Notes under the pieces: model-generated
Database searches by the model: none
What the model was told of the DNA's origin: nothing
Seen by the model: the letters and a program-made list of their open reading frames with translations, nothing else
Position numbers and translations under genes: made by a program
Shown: positions 7,875 through 17,325 of the stretch, one piece after another
How the letters are laid out: every line of letters begins with the position of its first letter
How positions within the stretch are numbered: the first letter of the stretch is position 1
Origin: Myxococcota bacterium
GTDB taxonomy: Bacteria; Myxococcota_A; UBA796; JAFGLY01
Reading direction: 5' to 3'
Length of the DNA stretch: 64,000 nt
NCBI GenBank assembly: GCA_024276675.1
Contig: JAJRWT010000032.1
Location: forward strand, 186,001-250,000

Positions 7875-8915
7875 ATGTCTGACAGCAACAAAGCCGCTTC
7901 ATCCATCTATATCCTTGGGATCGCTCTGATCCTGGCGATTCTTGCCGGCACTGCTGCATCCTACGCCTCGTACAAGATGGGCTACAAGCAGGCCGCCACT
8001 GAAGCGCAGGTGGAACTGGCCAACAAGGACAAGGAACTGGCCCTGGCCAAGAAGGCGCCATCATCAGTCAAGGACTCGGTAAAAAGCAAGAAAAGGTCCG
8101 ATGCTCCCGAACCTCTCGCAGAGACTCACTACAAGGCCTCCGATCTGGACATCCCCGGACTCTCGGCGCTTCCCGCCGAGACTGCCGCAATTGTACTGGA
8201 AGCGCTCAACACCACCAGGGGAGCCTGCGAGCCATGCCACATGAAGGGTTCGTCCACCGCTGAATGCCTGAAGACCACCAAGATTTGCGAAAACATGCCG
8301 CGCCTGGCAAAACGCGCCATACGAATGGCCAGGAGCGGGAGAAAACTCGATGAGATCAAAGAAGCCCTTACCTACGAAGAACCCTGGGTAAAGGTCGACA
8401 TAACAGGAGCCCCCGTCAAGGGGCCATCCACGGCGCCGGTCACCATCGTCGAATACAGCGAATTCCAATGCCCATTCTGCGCCAGGTCCCAGGCCACCAT
8501 AAGGGAACTCAAAGACAAGTACGGCGACAAGATCCGCCTTGCCTTCCTCAATTACCCGATTTCACGTCATTCTCACGCCAAGCAGGCCGCCATCGCGGCC
8601 TTGGCCGCCAACAAGCAGGGCATGTTCTGGCAGTATCACGATCTTCTCTTCCAACGCCAGAAGGACATCCGCAAGGATGGATTCTTCGACGACATTGCAA
8701 AAGAGACCGGCCTCGACATTGCCAGGTGGAAGAAAGACCAGCAAGACCCGGCAATAGAAGAACAGATCAAGAAGGACCTGTTGCAGTCAAGGAAGGTTGG
8801 CGTACGCGGCACTCCGACCTTTTTCATAAACGGCTACAGGCTTCGCGGTGCCAAGCCAACTGCCTTCTTTGAGCAGATTATCGACCTGGAACTGGCCGAC
8901 GCCTCGGCTGGTTGA
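7875..8915 (+). CDS. Membrane-anchored DsbA-family thiol oxidoreductase
   Basis: A 346-residue periplasmic protein held by one N-terminal membrane helix (about 10-32, YILGIALILAILAGTAAS). A Lys/Ala-rich stalk leads to a cysteine-containing segment (about 110-165) with CEPCH and two more cysteines, then a DsbA-like thioredoxin domain from about 180. It starts TAPVTIVEYSEFQCPFC, with active site Cys199-Pro-Phe-Cys202 and a cis-Pro in GTPTFFING near the end. DsbA proteins make or shuffle disulfides in exported proteins. CEPCH also fits the CxxCH heme c signature. An ATG at 7863 overlaps nothing useful; ATG 7875 has GGAG 6 bases before it. The stop overlaps the next start by 4 bases. Confidence 0.88.
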   Translation: MSDSNKAASSIYILGIALILAILAGTAASYASYKMGYKQAATEAQVELANKDKELALAKKAPSSVKDSVKSKKRSDAPEPLAETHYKASDLDIPGLSALPAETAAIVLEALNTTRGACEPCHMKGSSTAECLKTTKICENMPRLAKRAIRMARSGRKLDEIKEALTYEEPWVKVDITGAPVKGPSTAPVTIVEYSEFQCPFCARSQATIRELKDKYGDKIRLAFLNYPISRHSHAKQAAIAALAANKQGMFWQYHDLLFQRQKDIRKDGFFDDIAKETGLDIARWKKDQQDPAIEEQIKKDLLQSRKVGVRGTPTFFINGYRLRGAKPTAFFEQIIDLELADASAG

Positions 8916-10201
8916 TTCCAAAGGTGCCACGAAGACGCCAACCAAAAAACAGTCATCAACGAGTTTCCACAGCTCGCCTGGCAGCTCTCAAGGTCCTCCT
9001 GGACATCGAGAACGGCAGGCACATGGATGTTGCTCTCCAGGCCCATGCACCCGACGCATCCCGTGACAGGGCTATGGCATGGCACCTGGTCTGGGGCGTG
9101 TTGCGCCGCCGAAACGAGTTGGATTACCTCGTAGAGCTGCTCAGCCACAGAGAAATAGCCAAGCTGGACGCCCCGGTACTGGCAGCGCTTCGGATTGGGC
9201 TGTTGGAGATGGGACATGGCAGGGCTCCATCCCATGCCGTGGTGAACGAGGCTGTCCAACTGTGCAAGATTGCCGGAACTGCCCGTGCTGCTCCACTGGT
9301 CAACGCCATTCTTCGGCACTACGACGCAAGTGTTCCGCTTCCTCCCGAGGTGCTGCTCAACCATCCCCGATGGCTGTTGCGCCGTTGGACCGAGCGCATT
9401 GGGCAGGCAGCCGCGATACGTTGGGCCAAGGCCAATAACAAGCCTGCTCCAACAGGTATTGTCGCCCGGGGAGATCCCCGTGGACTGCTGGAAGACCTGG
9501 AAAGGGCCCAGATTCAAGTCGAGCCTGCGATAATAGCAGGGAAACCTGTCCCCAGGGCGTTCAAGCTCCCCCCCCGGATGGGACCGATACACGAACTGCC
9601 GGGATACCATGGAGGTTCCTGGTGGGTACAGGATCCTGCCGCGGTTGCCGTGGCTGACCTGGTGTTACCGGGAACCGGGGCCCTGATCCTGGATGCCTGT
9701 GCTGCCCCCGGGGGCAAGAGCTTCCGGATGGTGAGTCGTGGCGCTCGGGTAGTTGCAACAGACATTGTCCCCGCACGACTGGAAGAGTTGCGGCGGAATG
9801 CAAAGCGCCTTCACATGGATCTCCAGGTGCGCCCATGGGACTGGCTGTCCCAGGACCGATGGCCTGGAGCACGCCTCTTCGATGCCGCGCTGCTGGATGC
9901 CCCCTGCACAGGCCTTGGCACATTGAGAAGGCACCCCGACATACGTTGGAGACGCCACCCGGGCGATCCGGCTCGCATGGCCCAGAAGCAGGCTATCATG
10001 CTGCGCCATGTATCCAGGACCGTCAAGAAGGGAGGAGTGCTCGTATACGCGGTCTGTTCAGGCGAACCCGAAGAGGGCCGGGAAGTCGTGGAGTCATTTG
10101 TTTCCTCCATTGAACATTTCGAAATAGAGGAAGTGCTCTGCACTGCTCCTCCCACCCACGACGAGGACGCCTTCTGGGCAGCAAGAATGCGCTGTCTGTA
10201 G
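8912..10201 (+). CDS. rsmB: 16S rRNA m5C methyltransferase RsmB-like
   Basis: SAM-dependent RNA (cytosine-5) methyltransferase; E. coli RsmB modifies C967 of 16S rRNA. The 429-residue product has the N-terminal NusB-like helical domain (about 18-140, including RDRAMAWHLVWGVLRRR) and a C-terminal Rossmann domain with the SAM motif LDACAAPGGKS, ATDIVPARLEEL, DAPCTGLGTLRRHPDI (Cys332) and VYAVCSGEPEEG (Cys382). These are the two catalytic cysteines of the NOL1/NOP2/sun family; the second motif is unusual in having VYAVCS rather than YSTCS. The start is a TTG whose last bases form the TGA of the preceding gene, with little Shine-Dalgarno, so it probably depends on reinitiation. A GTG at 8924 is an alternative start. 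Confidence 0.9.
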   Translation: MIPKVPRRRQPKNSHQRVSTARLAALKVLLDIENGRHMDVALQAHAPDASRDRAMAWHLVWGVLRRRNELDYLVELLSHREIAKLDAPVLAALRIGLLEMGHGRAPSHAVVNEAVQLCKIAGTARAAPLVNAILRHYDASVPLPPEVLLNHPRWLLRRWTERIGQAAAIRWAKANNKPAPTGIVARGDPRGLLEDLERAQIQVEPAIIAGKPVPRAFKLPPRMGPIHELPGYHGGSWWVQDPAAVAVADLVLPGTGALILDACAAPGGKSFRMVSRGARVVATDIVPARLEELRRNAKRLHMDLQVRPWDWLSQDRWPGARLFDAALLDAPCTGLGTLRRHPDIRWRRHPGDPARMAQKQAIMLRHVSRTVKKGGVLVYAVCSGEPEEGREVVESFVSSIEHFEIEEVLCTAPPTHDEDAFWAARMRCL

Positions 10202-10277
10202 AATACCCGCCAACTGGCCCGGTGTGACCGATTACCGTGGCATGATCTCAGCGGTAGAACATGAGAGGAGGTCTCAG

Positions 10278-12887
10278 TTGACGAAGACGGGCGCAGATAC
10301 ACCCATGTTTCGTCAGTACCTGGAATTGAAGGCGCAAAACCCCGATGCCTTCCTCTTTTTCCGCATGGGTGATTTCTACGAATTGTTTTTTGACGACGCA
10401 CGTGAAGCTGCCGGAATACTTGAGATCACCCTCACCAGCAGGAACAGGCGAGATCCGGATCCTGTTCCAATGTGTGGAGTGCCCTGGCGAAACGCCGACA
10501 CCTACGTCAAAAAGTTATTGGATGCCGGCCACAAGGTAGCAATTGCCGATCAGGTCGAAGATCCACGCCTGGCCAAGGGGCTTGTGAAACGAAAAGTCGT
10601 TCGTGTCGTCAGTCCCGGAGTGGTCATGGACCCGGAGGGACTGGTTGCCAGAGAACCCAACTATCTTTTTGGTCTCCTGAAGGGTAGGGGAGGGCGCTTC
10701 GGACTCGCCTTCCTCGATGCTTCCACAGGCGACCTGAAGGTGACGGAACTGGAGACCACCGACGCGGTGCAGGCCGAGTTGGCGAGCTTGCAGCCGCATG
10801 AAGCGGTGCTTCCTGAGTCTTTCAAGAAAGCAGACTGGTTGCTCCGAAGCCTGCCGGATTGTCTGATCAACTGGCGCTCAGCTTCTCATTTTTCTCAAGA
10901 GGCGGCTCGCCGCGAGCTGCATTCGGTGCTGGGCGTGTCTGACTTCTCAGGATTCGGAGCCCAGGATGCCGATCCCGCTCTGCAGGCGGCCGGAGCCTTG
11001 CTCCACTACGCACGGGACAACGCCAAGTCCAGCCTTGCCCACGTGAAGTGTGTACGGCGGTACCATTCCGGTGCTCACATGGTGCTGGACGCGACGACGC
11101 ACCGCAACCTGGAGTTGGAACGTTCCATGCGCGGGGGTGGCCGAAAGGGGACGTTGACCTGGCTCATGGACCGTAGCTCCACGGCGATGGGAGGCAGGCT
11201 CCTTCGGGAATGGTTGGCTTTCCCCTTGATGGATCCGGCAGAGATCCGCAAACGACAAGATTACGTCGAAGCCTTCGTGGAAGACTCCATGGGCAGAAAG
11301 ACCCTCAGAACACAGCTTCGAAAGGTGGCTGATCTCGAGCGCATCTGCAGCAAGGTAGCGCAGACCACGGCCAACGCACGGGATCTCTCGGCACTACGTG
11401 CCTCCCTCCGGACTCTTCCTTCCATCGCCAGTGGGCTGGAAGGCAATGCCACCTTGAAGAACCTGGTTCCTGACGACCAATGCCTGGACATCATGCAGGA
11501 GATAGACGAATGGTTGGTGGACGATCCCCCGTTGTCCACGACTGAAGGCGATCTAATCCGAAGATCTGCGGATCCGGAGCTGGATGAATTGATAACCTTG
11601 GCCAGGAGGGGCAAGGGAGCCATCGCGGAGATGGAACAACGGGAGAGGGCCTCCACCGGCATCGCCAACCTGAAGATCCGTCATCACCGATCACAGGGCT
11701 ACTACCTGGAGGTAACCAGGGCCAACCTTCACAAGGTCCCGGAGCACTACACGCGTTGGCAAACCCTCACCAACGTCGAACGTTTCTACACTCCCGAACT
11801 GAAAGAGTTCGAGGAACGTATCCTTGGAGCCGATGTCCGCCGAAAACGCCTTGAACACGAACACTTCCTGTCATTGCGAAGTCACGTGGAGTCCCAAATT
11901 CCCCGGCTCCAGTCCCTGGCGGCACACCTGGCATTACTGGACGTCTTGTCCAGTTTCGCCGATCTCGCCGTTTCAAACAACTACATCAGGCCCGTTGTGG
12001 ATGCGGGTGAGGCCATCGAGTTGGAGGAAGCGCGGCACCCGGTAGTGGAGAACAGCCCCGAGGCAGAGCGATTCGTTCCCAACGACCTGCGCATGGACCG
12101 GCAAGGGCGCCGTTTCATAGTGTTGACCGGCCCCAACATGTCTGGAAAGTCCACGATCATGAGACAGGTGGCTCTCATCGTCCTGATGGCGCAGACAGGC
12201 AGCTTCGTGCCCGCCAGGAAGGCACGGATTGGTGTTTGCGACAGGATCTTCGTCAGGGTTGGTGCAAGCGACGATATTGCCAGGGGCCGTAGCACGTTCA
12301 TGGTGGAAATGGCAGAGACAGCCAACATCCTTCATCATGCCAGCAGACGCTCCCTTGTCCTGCTCGATGAGATCGGTCGTGGGACTTCCACATACGACGG
12401 ATTGGCCATTGCCTGGTCAGTGGCCGAAGCACTACATGACCGCCTCGGATGCAGGACGATATTCGCCACCCATTACCATGAGCTGGCCGGTTTTGCCCGT
12501 CGTCACTCGCACACCGTAAACATGAAGATCGCCGTCAGTCAGATGGGCGAGAAGATCATCTTCCTCAGACGGCTCCAGAATGGCACTACCAGCCGTTCCT
12601 ATGGAATCCAGTGTGCCAGGCTCGCGGGCATGCCAGACCATGTCCTGGGAAGAGCAAAAAAACTTCTGAAGGAGCTGGAAAGGCGTCGCCCCCGAAACGA
12701 CCGGCAGCTTTCCCTCTTCGACCCCACCCAACCTAAAGACGAACTCGCCGACGCAACGGCAAGCCTCCCGGAAGCTCCTTCCCAGCAATCCACCGTTCTT
12801 CACGATGCATTGAGAGTGATGAACCCTGACGAGATGACTCCCAGGGAAGCACTCGATGCGCTCTATCGCCTTAAGAAGATGTGCTGA
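10278..12887 (+). CDS. mutS: DNA mismatch repair protein MutS
   Basis: MutS recognises mismatches and small loops in DNA and recruits MutL. The 869-residue protein has all MutS domains: the mismatch-binding GDFYELF motif (Phe33, Glu35), the connector and lever/clamp regions with HLVLD-type and YYLEVT segments, then the ABC ATPase with Walker A TGPNMSGKST (617-626), Walker B LVLLDEIGRGTSTYDG and IFATHYHEL. QLSLF near the C-terminus fits a beta-clamp-binding peptide. The start chosen is TTG 10278, 6 bases after a full AGGAGG; GTG 10224 and ATG 10242 upstream lack such a site and would add residues not seen in MutS. It lies 76 bases after rsmB and 9 before the amidase gene. Confidence 0.97.
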   Translation: MTKTGADTPMFRQYLELKAQNPDAFLFFRMGDFYELFFDDAREAAGILEITLTSRNRRDPDPVPMCGVPWRNADTYVKKLLDAGHKVAIADQVEDPRLAKGLVKRKVVRVVSPGVVMDPEGLVAREPNYLFGLLKGRGGRFGLAFLDASTGDLKVTELETTDAVQAELASLQPHEAVLPESFKKADWLLRSLPDCLINWRSASHFSQEAARRELHSVLGVSDFSGFGAQDADPALQAAGALLHYARDNAKSSLAHVKCVRRYHSGAHMVLDATTHRNLELERSMRGGGRKGTLTWLMDRSSTAMGGRLLREWLAFPLMDPAEIRKRQDYVEAFVEDSMGRKTLRTQLRKVADLERICSKVAQTTANARDLSALRASLRTLPSIASGLEGNATLKNLVPDDQCLDIMQEIDEWLVDDPPLSTTEGDLIRRSADPELDELITLARRGKGAIAEMEQRERASTGIANLKIRHHRSQGYYLEVTRANLHKVPEHYTRWQTLTNVERFYTPELKEFEERILGADVRRKRLEHEHFLSLRSHVESQIPRLQSLAAHLALLDVLSSFADLAVSNNYIRPVVDAGEAIELEEARHPVVENSPEAERFVPNDLRMDRQGRRFIVLTGPNMSGKSTIMRQVALIVLMAQTGSFVPARKARIGVCDRIFVRVGASDDIARGRSTFMVEMAETANILHHASRRSLVLLDEIGRGTSTYDGLAIAWSVAEALHDRLGCRTIFATHYHELAGFARRHSHTVNMKIAVSQMGEKIIFLRRLQNGTTSRSYGIQCARLAGMPDHVLGRAKKLLKELERRRPRNDRQLSLFDPTQPKDELADATASLPEAPSQQSTVLHDALRVMNPDEMTPREALDALYRLKKMC

Positions 12888-12896
12888 TAAGACAGG

Positions 12897-14153
12897 ATGA
12901 TATCCCACAGGTCCATGACAGCAGGCATGACACTGAAAAACACCATATTGTTCCTGTTTCTCTGTCTCCGCCCCGTGGCCGCTAAGGCGGCCTCACTGGT
13001 TCAAGTCATGGTCTTCATCGGTGACCGACATGCAAAGGTGTTGCTGCTTCTGGACGGAACGATATCCGACTTCGAATCCAGGAGCGCTCCGCCCATGGGA
13101 ACGACTCCCGCCAGGGCAAGCGTTCTGATTCGCGGAGCTGTTCTTTCGCCGTCCTTGAAGACCGCCTACCAGAGCGTACCCGGTGGCACCCAGATGGACG
13201 TTGCCCAGGCGGGGATCGACGCACTGCTTTTTACCTCTGTCTCCGCTGGCTTGCAGATTGTCGTGGAGATGCAGGAATCCCGGACTCTCTCGGTCTTCCG
13301 ACAGGGTGACAAGGCACTCTTGCTGGATCTCCGTGTGCCCAGGGCGCCTCCTGACGATTCCCTCCCAGATCCCGAGTTTCTCTCGTCATGGATGAGCGGC
13401 CTCTCATTGCTGCCACAAGCTGCATCGACCCCCAATCTCCTCCCCAAAATCATCGTGGATGCGGGCCACGGAGGAAAGGATCTTGGAGCCGTGGGCAAGA
13501 CGGGGACCCAGGAAAAGGACATCGTGCTCGAATTGGCCAGGATGGTGGCGAAAGAGTTGAGACAGAAGCTCGGTGCTGACGTGATCCTGACCAGAGACGA
13601 TGACACCTTTGTCCCCCTGGTGGATCGAGCTGCAAAGGCCAACGCCAGCAACGCGGACCTCTTCATTTCCATTCACGCCAACGCGGCCCCGAGCCCTAAG
13701 CTCCATGGAATCGAGACCTACTACCTGGATACCGCCTCGGATGAGTCTGCGGCTCGTGTTGCAATGCGCGAAAACGCTGCACTTTTCCCTGTCGGGGGTG
13801 CCACCGAAAAAGTACTGGCCGATCTGGCCATATCTGGAAACACCGCTCTCTCCAGGCGATTGGCCTTCCAGGTCCACAACGCTGCAATAGTCGGCCTCTC
13901 CGAACTCTACGGGCAGGAGCGCATTCACGACCTTGGCGTAAAGACCGCCTTGTTCTACGTGCTGGTGTCCACGAGAATACCCGCAATCCTCTTCGAGGCG
14001 CCGTTCCTCTCGAATCCCAACGACGAAATGATGCTGCGCACCCCCGCCTTCAAGTCACGCCTTGCGTCCTCGATAGTGATGGGCATCCAGCGCTACCTGG
14101 AAGCCAACTCTTCCACGGGTTTTTCCTCGACAACCACGATACCAGGTCTTTGA
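12897..14153 (+). CDS. N-acetylmuramoyl-L-alanine amidase (AmiC type)
   Basis: A zinc amidase that cuts the amide bond between muramic acid and the stem peptide, used in daughter-cell separation. The 418-residue product has a signal peptide (TILFLFLCLRPVAAKA), an AMIN-like beta domain at about 35-165 and an Amidase_3 domain from about 183. Zinc ligands are His191 in VDAGHGG, Glu206 in TQEKDI and the His of FISIHANA; the catalytic Glu is in ILFEAPFLSNPND. Length is like AmiB/AmiC. Several ATGs (12897, 12915, 12927) are possible and none has a strong ribosome-binding sequence, so the start is uncertain by about 10 residues. It lies between mutS and a recombinase gene on the same strand. Confidence 0.92.
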   Translation: MISHRSMTAGMTLKNTILFLFLCLRPVAAKAASLVQVMVFIGDRHAKVLLLLDGTISDFESRSAPPMGTTPARASVLIRGAVLSPSLKTAYQSVPGGTQMDVAQAGIDALLFTSVSAGLQIVVEMQESRTLSVFRQGDKALLLDLRVPRAPPDDSLPDPEFLSSWMSGLSLLPQAASTPNLLPKIIVDAGHGGKDLGAVGKTGTQEKDIVLELARMVAKELRQKLGADVILTRDDDTFVPLVDRAAKANASNADLFISIHANAAPSPKLHGIETYYLDTASDESAARVAMRENAALFPVGGATEKVLADLAISGNTALSRRLAFQVHNAAIVGLSELYGQERIHDLGVKTALFYVLVSTRIPAILFEAPFLSNPNDEMMLRTPAFKSRLASSIVMGIQRYLEANSSTGFSSTTTIPGL

Positions 14154-14166
14154 CGGAGGTCTCCAG

Positions 14167-15117
14167 TTGGCTTCTCGCGGAAAAAACCCAGATGCAGGGC
14201 AGGGAACCGAGTTGCCGAAGCCCTGTGGACATGCCGTTGAAGGCTTTCTGGACCACTGTCGTGTAGAAAAGGGCCTTGCCTGGAACACCGTCGAGAGCTA
14301 CCGCCTGGATCTGATGAACTTTTTTTCATGGGCCGACCGTAAGCACAAGATCAGGCATCCAAAAAACGTGGAACGCCCCATCATCTCGGCCTATCTCTCT
14401 CATCTGCACGATATTGGTCTTTCTCGAAGGACTATCGCCAGGCACCGAGTATCTCTGCGACAGTTGTTCCAGTTCTTGGCTGCCGAAGGCCTGCTGGAGG
14501 CCGACCCCACGATCCTCGTCTCGGCCACTCTTCCTTCCAGGAGCCTTCCCGGCGTGCTGTCCTTCGCAGACGTGGAAACACTGCTGGATGCACCCGACAG
14601 GAACACGACGTTGGGCCTCAGGGATGCGGCGATGCTCCAACTTCTTTATTCGACGGGCCTTAGAGTGACCGAGCTGGTGGCCCTGCCATTGTCGGCCCTG
14701 CACACAAGCAAGAGCTATCTGCGGGTCACCGGCAAGGGTGGACGTGAGCGGATCGTTCCATATGGCGAGAGAGCCGGAATGCTGCTCCAACGCTACCTCG
14801 AAGAATCCAGACCTCTTCTCGATCCCCGATCTCTCCACCGAGGGCTCTTCCTGTGCAAGGGCGGTCATACGATGTCTCGCCAGAACTTCTGGAAACGCCT
14901 GAAGCAACATGCCAGAAAGTCAGGAATTCGACAACCCGTCTACCCACACAAGCTTCGCCACAGCTTCGCCACGCATCTCCTGGAAAACGGCGCTGACCTT
15001 CGAATGGTACAGGCTATGCTGGGCCACGTGGATATCGCGACCACGGAGATATATACTCACGTGGCGAGAGAGAGGCTCCGGAAGATCCACATGGAACATC
15101 ATCCCCGTGGGAGGTAA
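14167..15117 (+). CDS. Tyrosine recombinase of the XerC/XerD type
   Basis: Site-specific recombinase that resolves chromosome dimers at dif near the division septum. The 316-residue size and the two-domain layout fit XerC/XerD: an N-terminal SAM-like core-binding domain (about 20-110) and a catalytic domain with Arg166 (STGLRVTEL), Lys190 (VTGKGGRER), His261 and Arg264 (HKLRHSFATH), His287 (LGHVDIATT) and nucleophile Tyr296 (EIYTHV). The start is TTG 14167, 7 bases after GGAGG, 13 bases after the amidase stop. Whether it is XerC or XerD cannot be told from the sequence. No integrase-associated repeats or att-like sites were seen nearby, so a housekeeping role is likely. Confidence 0.92.
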   Translation: MASRGKNPDAGQGTELPKPCGHAVEGFLDHCRVEKGLAWNTVESYRLDLMNFFSWADRKHKIRHPKNVERPIISAYLSHLHDIGLSRRTIARHRVSLRQLFQFLAAEGLLEADPTILVSATLPSRSLPGVLSFADVETLLDAPDRNTTLGLRDAAMLQLLYSTGLRVTELVALPLSALHTSKSYLRVTGKGGRERIVPYGERAGMLLQRYLEESRPLLDPRSLHRGLFLCKGGHTMSRQNFWKRLKQHARKSGIRQPVYPHKLRHSFATHLLENGADLRMVQAMLGHVDIATTEIYTHVARERLRKIHMEHHPRGR

Positions 15118-15345
15118 CCATTCGAGCGCTACAGCAGTATTTTCCCTTGAACGACAAGCACATACTGGTCATTATCGACAAGTTGGTGCAGCTATCCGAG
15201 TCGCCTCGAACCTCGCTTCAAGCCGATTGTTCAACATGGCGCGCAACTAGTTGATTTCCAACGTAGAAAGGTTACGCGCCCGCCTCTATAGGTTTACATA
15301 ATATCCATTATCGGATCATGCACAAGGCTGGTGGAATTGAACTCC

Positions 15346-16029
15346 ATGTCACCGATATGGCCTCTGCTTCTACTTCTGATTTCAGCATGCAGTCCTCCAG
15401 GTATGGTTCTGGAGGAACGCCTGCCTGCCATCTCGCTGGACATTCCCTGTCTGCTCGACACCGGAGACTGTGATGGAATCGTCCTCCACGATGTGCCCTA
15501 CCAACAGCACGGAACTGCCGACTTTTCCATCACCAACACGGGATCCTCCGTACTCCAGGTGGAACTGGGACTACTCAGGCCAGAGTTTCAGGTCGAGCCG
15601 GACCAAGAAGATCTGGCAAGCGATGAAACCATAGATTTCACTGTCTCCTACGTGCCACAGAGCTTCCAGCCACTCACTGATGTGCTCTCCATAGAGCACA
15701 ACGCATCTGACCACGTCATGACCGTCACAGTTTCGGGCAGCACCGATCCCGATGGCGACGACGACGGGCACGACCACGAGGCCTCGGAGGCAGGAGACGA
15801 TTGCAACGACACCAACGCCTCGGTGTACCCGGGAGCAGACGACCAGTGCTACGATGGGCTGGACCAGGACTGTGATGGATGGAGTGATTTCGATTGTGAT
15901 CAAGACGGCTTTGACAGTGCAATCTACGGTGGCGATGACTGCGACGATTCGGACCCTTCCATCAATCCGGGAGCACTGGAGATCCCCGGTGACGGAGTAG
16001 ATCAGAACTGTGACGACGCGGACGATTGA
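15346..16029 (+). CDS. Lipoprotein with ASH-like domain and MopE-type Asp-rich metal-binding repeats
   Basis: A 227-residue predicted lipoprotein: signal peptide LLLLLISAC with a good lipobox, Cys near 15. Residues about 50-130 form a beta-sandwich like ASH/abnormal-spindle or DUF1573 domains ([25 protein letters not shown]...LSIEHN...TVTVSGS). The C-terminal 90 residues are rich in Asp and Cys with repeated units of the type D-D-C-x-D-x-D-P/A-x-x-x-P-G-A, ending in DGVDQNCDD, the putative metal-binding motif of MopE-like proteins, probably calcium-binding. ATG 15346 was chosen; GTG 15331 and TTG 15337 are in-frame alternatives. It is preceded by 228 bases without a gene and ends 12 bases from the convergent bamB-like gene. 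Confidence 0.75.
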   Translation: MSPIWPLLLLLISACSPPGMVLEERLPAISLDIPCLLDTGDCDGIVLHDVPYQQHGTADFSITNTGSSVLQVELGLLRPEFQVEPDQEDLASDETIDFTVSYVPQSFQPLTDVLSIEHNASDHVMTVTVSGSTDPDGDDDGHDHEASEAGDDCNDTNASVYPGADDQCYDGLDQDCDGWSDFDCDQDGFDSAIYGGDDCDDSDPSINPGALEIPGDGVDQNCDDADD

Positions 16030-16041
16030 CCGGAGGGCAGT

Positions 16042-17325
16042 TCATGGCTGGTTGCCGATGGAACCACCCCTGAAACCATTGGATGAGCCGAGTTCCACGC
16101 CACCGTTGAAATGTTCGTTCCGTGTATTGCTGACGGGCGCCACGAGTGACAGGAGCTGCCCCGCGTTGGTGAGGACGAGCAATTGGCGCCCGGCGATAAC
16201 CGGAGCTGCCGATATTCCCGATATGAGCATTCCGGGATCCAGTTCCCAGGCAGGCTGCCCATCTTCCGGGTCCAACAGCCACAGCCCACCGTCTGATGCC
16301 CCCACAAACAGACCCAGCGGTGAAAGGACCGGCATGGTCAGGGCTCCAGAGTGGTGGCTGTCCCACTCCCATAGAAGGTCGCCCGTTTTTGCGTCTGCCG
16401 CACGAAGAATGCCATCGGTACCAGCCACATAGATGGCGTCGTCATTCAATGCGGGGGGAACCGCGGTCCCGAAATCGAGACTCCACACGATGGAATTATC
16501 CATCGTATCCAGTGCGACAAAGGGCTTGGAGAAGCCACCGACGAAGACAATGCCGTCCAGAAAGGCCGGTTCGCCGATGATGTCGGGATAACGCCCCTCC
16601 CCTACCCTTCTTTCCCAGTTGGCCTCCCCAGATTCGGGATCCAGGGACACGACGCTGCCGTCATGGAAACCCACCAGCAGTTGGTTTTCCACCAGGAGTG
16701 GGGATGGAGCCCCAAAGAGTTCCAGTTCCGATTTGCGCGTACGATCCACAGGATGCGAATAGCGCCAGAGGCTTTCTCCGGTCTCCAGGTCGAGGGCATG
16801 AACCACCGAGTCCACTGCCGCCAGGTAGACCACTCCCGAGCCCAGCGCAGGTGTGGACAAGATGGGCGCTCCGGCAAAGTTCCGCCAGGTGGGTGTACTG
16901 GCATTGCGCTCGTAGAGCCAGGTGTAGCCTGCCCCGTCGGAAAACAAAACGGAGTCTTCCAGGAGGCAGGGTGCAGCCCGCACCGGAGCGCCTGCGGGAT
17001 ATTCGCGGGAGAGCGCACCATCGGCGCGCTCGATGCGAAAAAGCGAGTCTGCTCCGGACGAACCAACAAAAATGTACCTGCCATCCACCACTGGGCGTGC
17101 CAATTCCGAGCTGCTGCCCGCGGGCTGCCGTTGACCGGGAAGATGCCGCATCCAGCGCAGAGTGGGTATCCCCACCAGGGTACCCTGGTATGATGGGGCG
17201 AGATAGCTGGTCCCCATGGTTGTCAGGAGCATCTCGTCATGCAGTTCGGTAGCCGTGGCCTGACCCGACACCGGGGCCAGCAGGGCCAGCATGAGCAGAG
17301 ATGATAGAGATGACAGAGCTTTCAT
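16042..17325 (-). CDS. Secreted PQQ-type beta-propeller protein, BamB-like
   Basis: A 427-residue exported protein with a signal peptide (LSSLLMLALLAPVSGQA). The mature part is a WD/PQQ beta-propeller: seven or so repeats of the form (G/D)-x-V-(Y/F)-V/L-G/A-x-x-x-G-x-(L/V)-x-A-L/x-D-x-x-T/S-G-x-x-x-W, for example VVYLAAVDSVVHALDLETG and LLWEWDS. BamB is the propeller subunit of the outer-membrane barrel assembly complex and is usually lipidated; no lipobox is evident here. The call is helped by the upstream yfgM-like gene, overlapping by 4 bases (ATGA), since yfgM-bamB is a conserved pair. It may be another periplasmic propeller. Confidence 0.72.
   Translation of the reverse strand: MKALSSLSSLLMLALLAPVSGQATATELHDEMLLTTMGTSYLAPSYQGTLVGIPTLRWMRHLPGQRQPAGSSSELARPVVDGRYIFVGSSGADSLFRIERADGALSREYPAGAPVRAAPCLLEDSVLFSDGAGYTWLYERNASTPTWRNFAGAPILSTPALGSGVVYLAAVDSVVHALDLETGESLWRYSHPVDRTRKSELELFGAPSPLLVENQLLVGFHDGSVVSLDPESGEANWERRVGEGRYPDIIGEPAFLDGIVFVGGFSKPFVALDTMDNSIVWSLDFGTAVPPALNDDAIYVAGTDGILRAADAKTGDLLWEWDSHHSGALTMPVLSPLGLFVGASDGGLWLLDPEDGQPAWELDPGMLISGISAAPVIAGRQLLVLTNAGQLLSLVAPVSNTRNEHFNGGVELGSSNGFRGGSIGNQP

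Noticed and set aside
14167..15117. Xer recombinase as a sign of a mobile element
   Set aside because: Its size and motifs fit housekeeping XerC/D, its neighbours are core genes, and no att-like repeats, transposase or tRNA are near.
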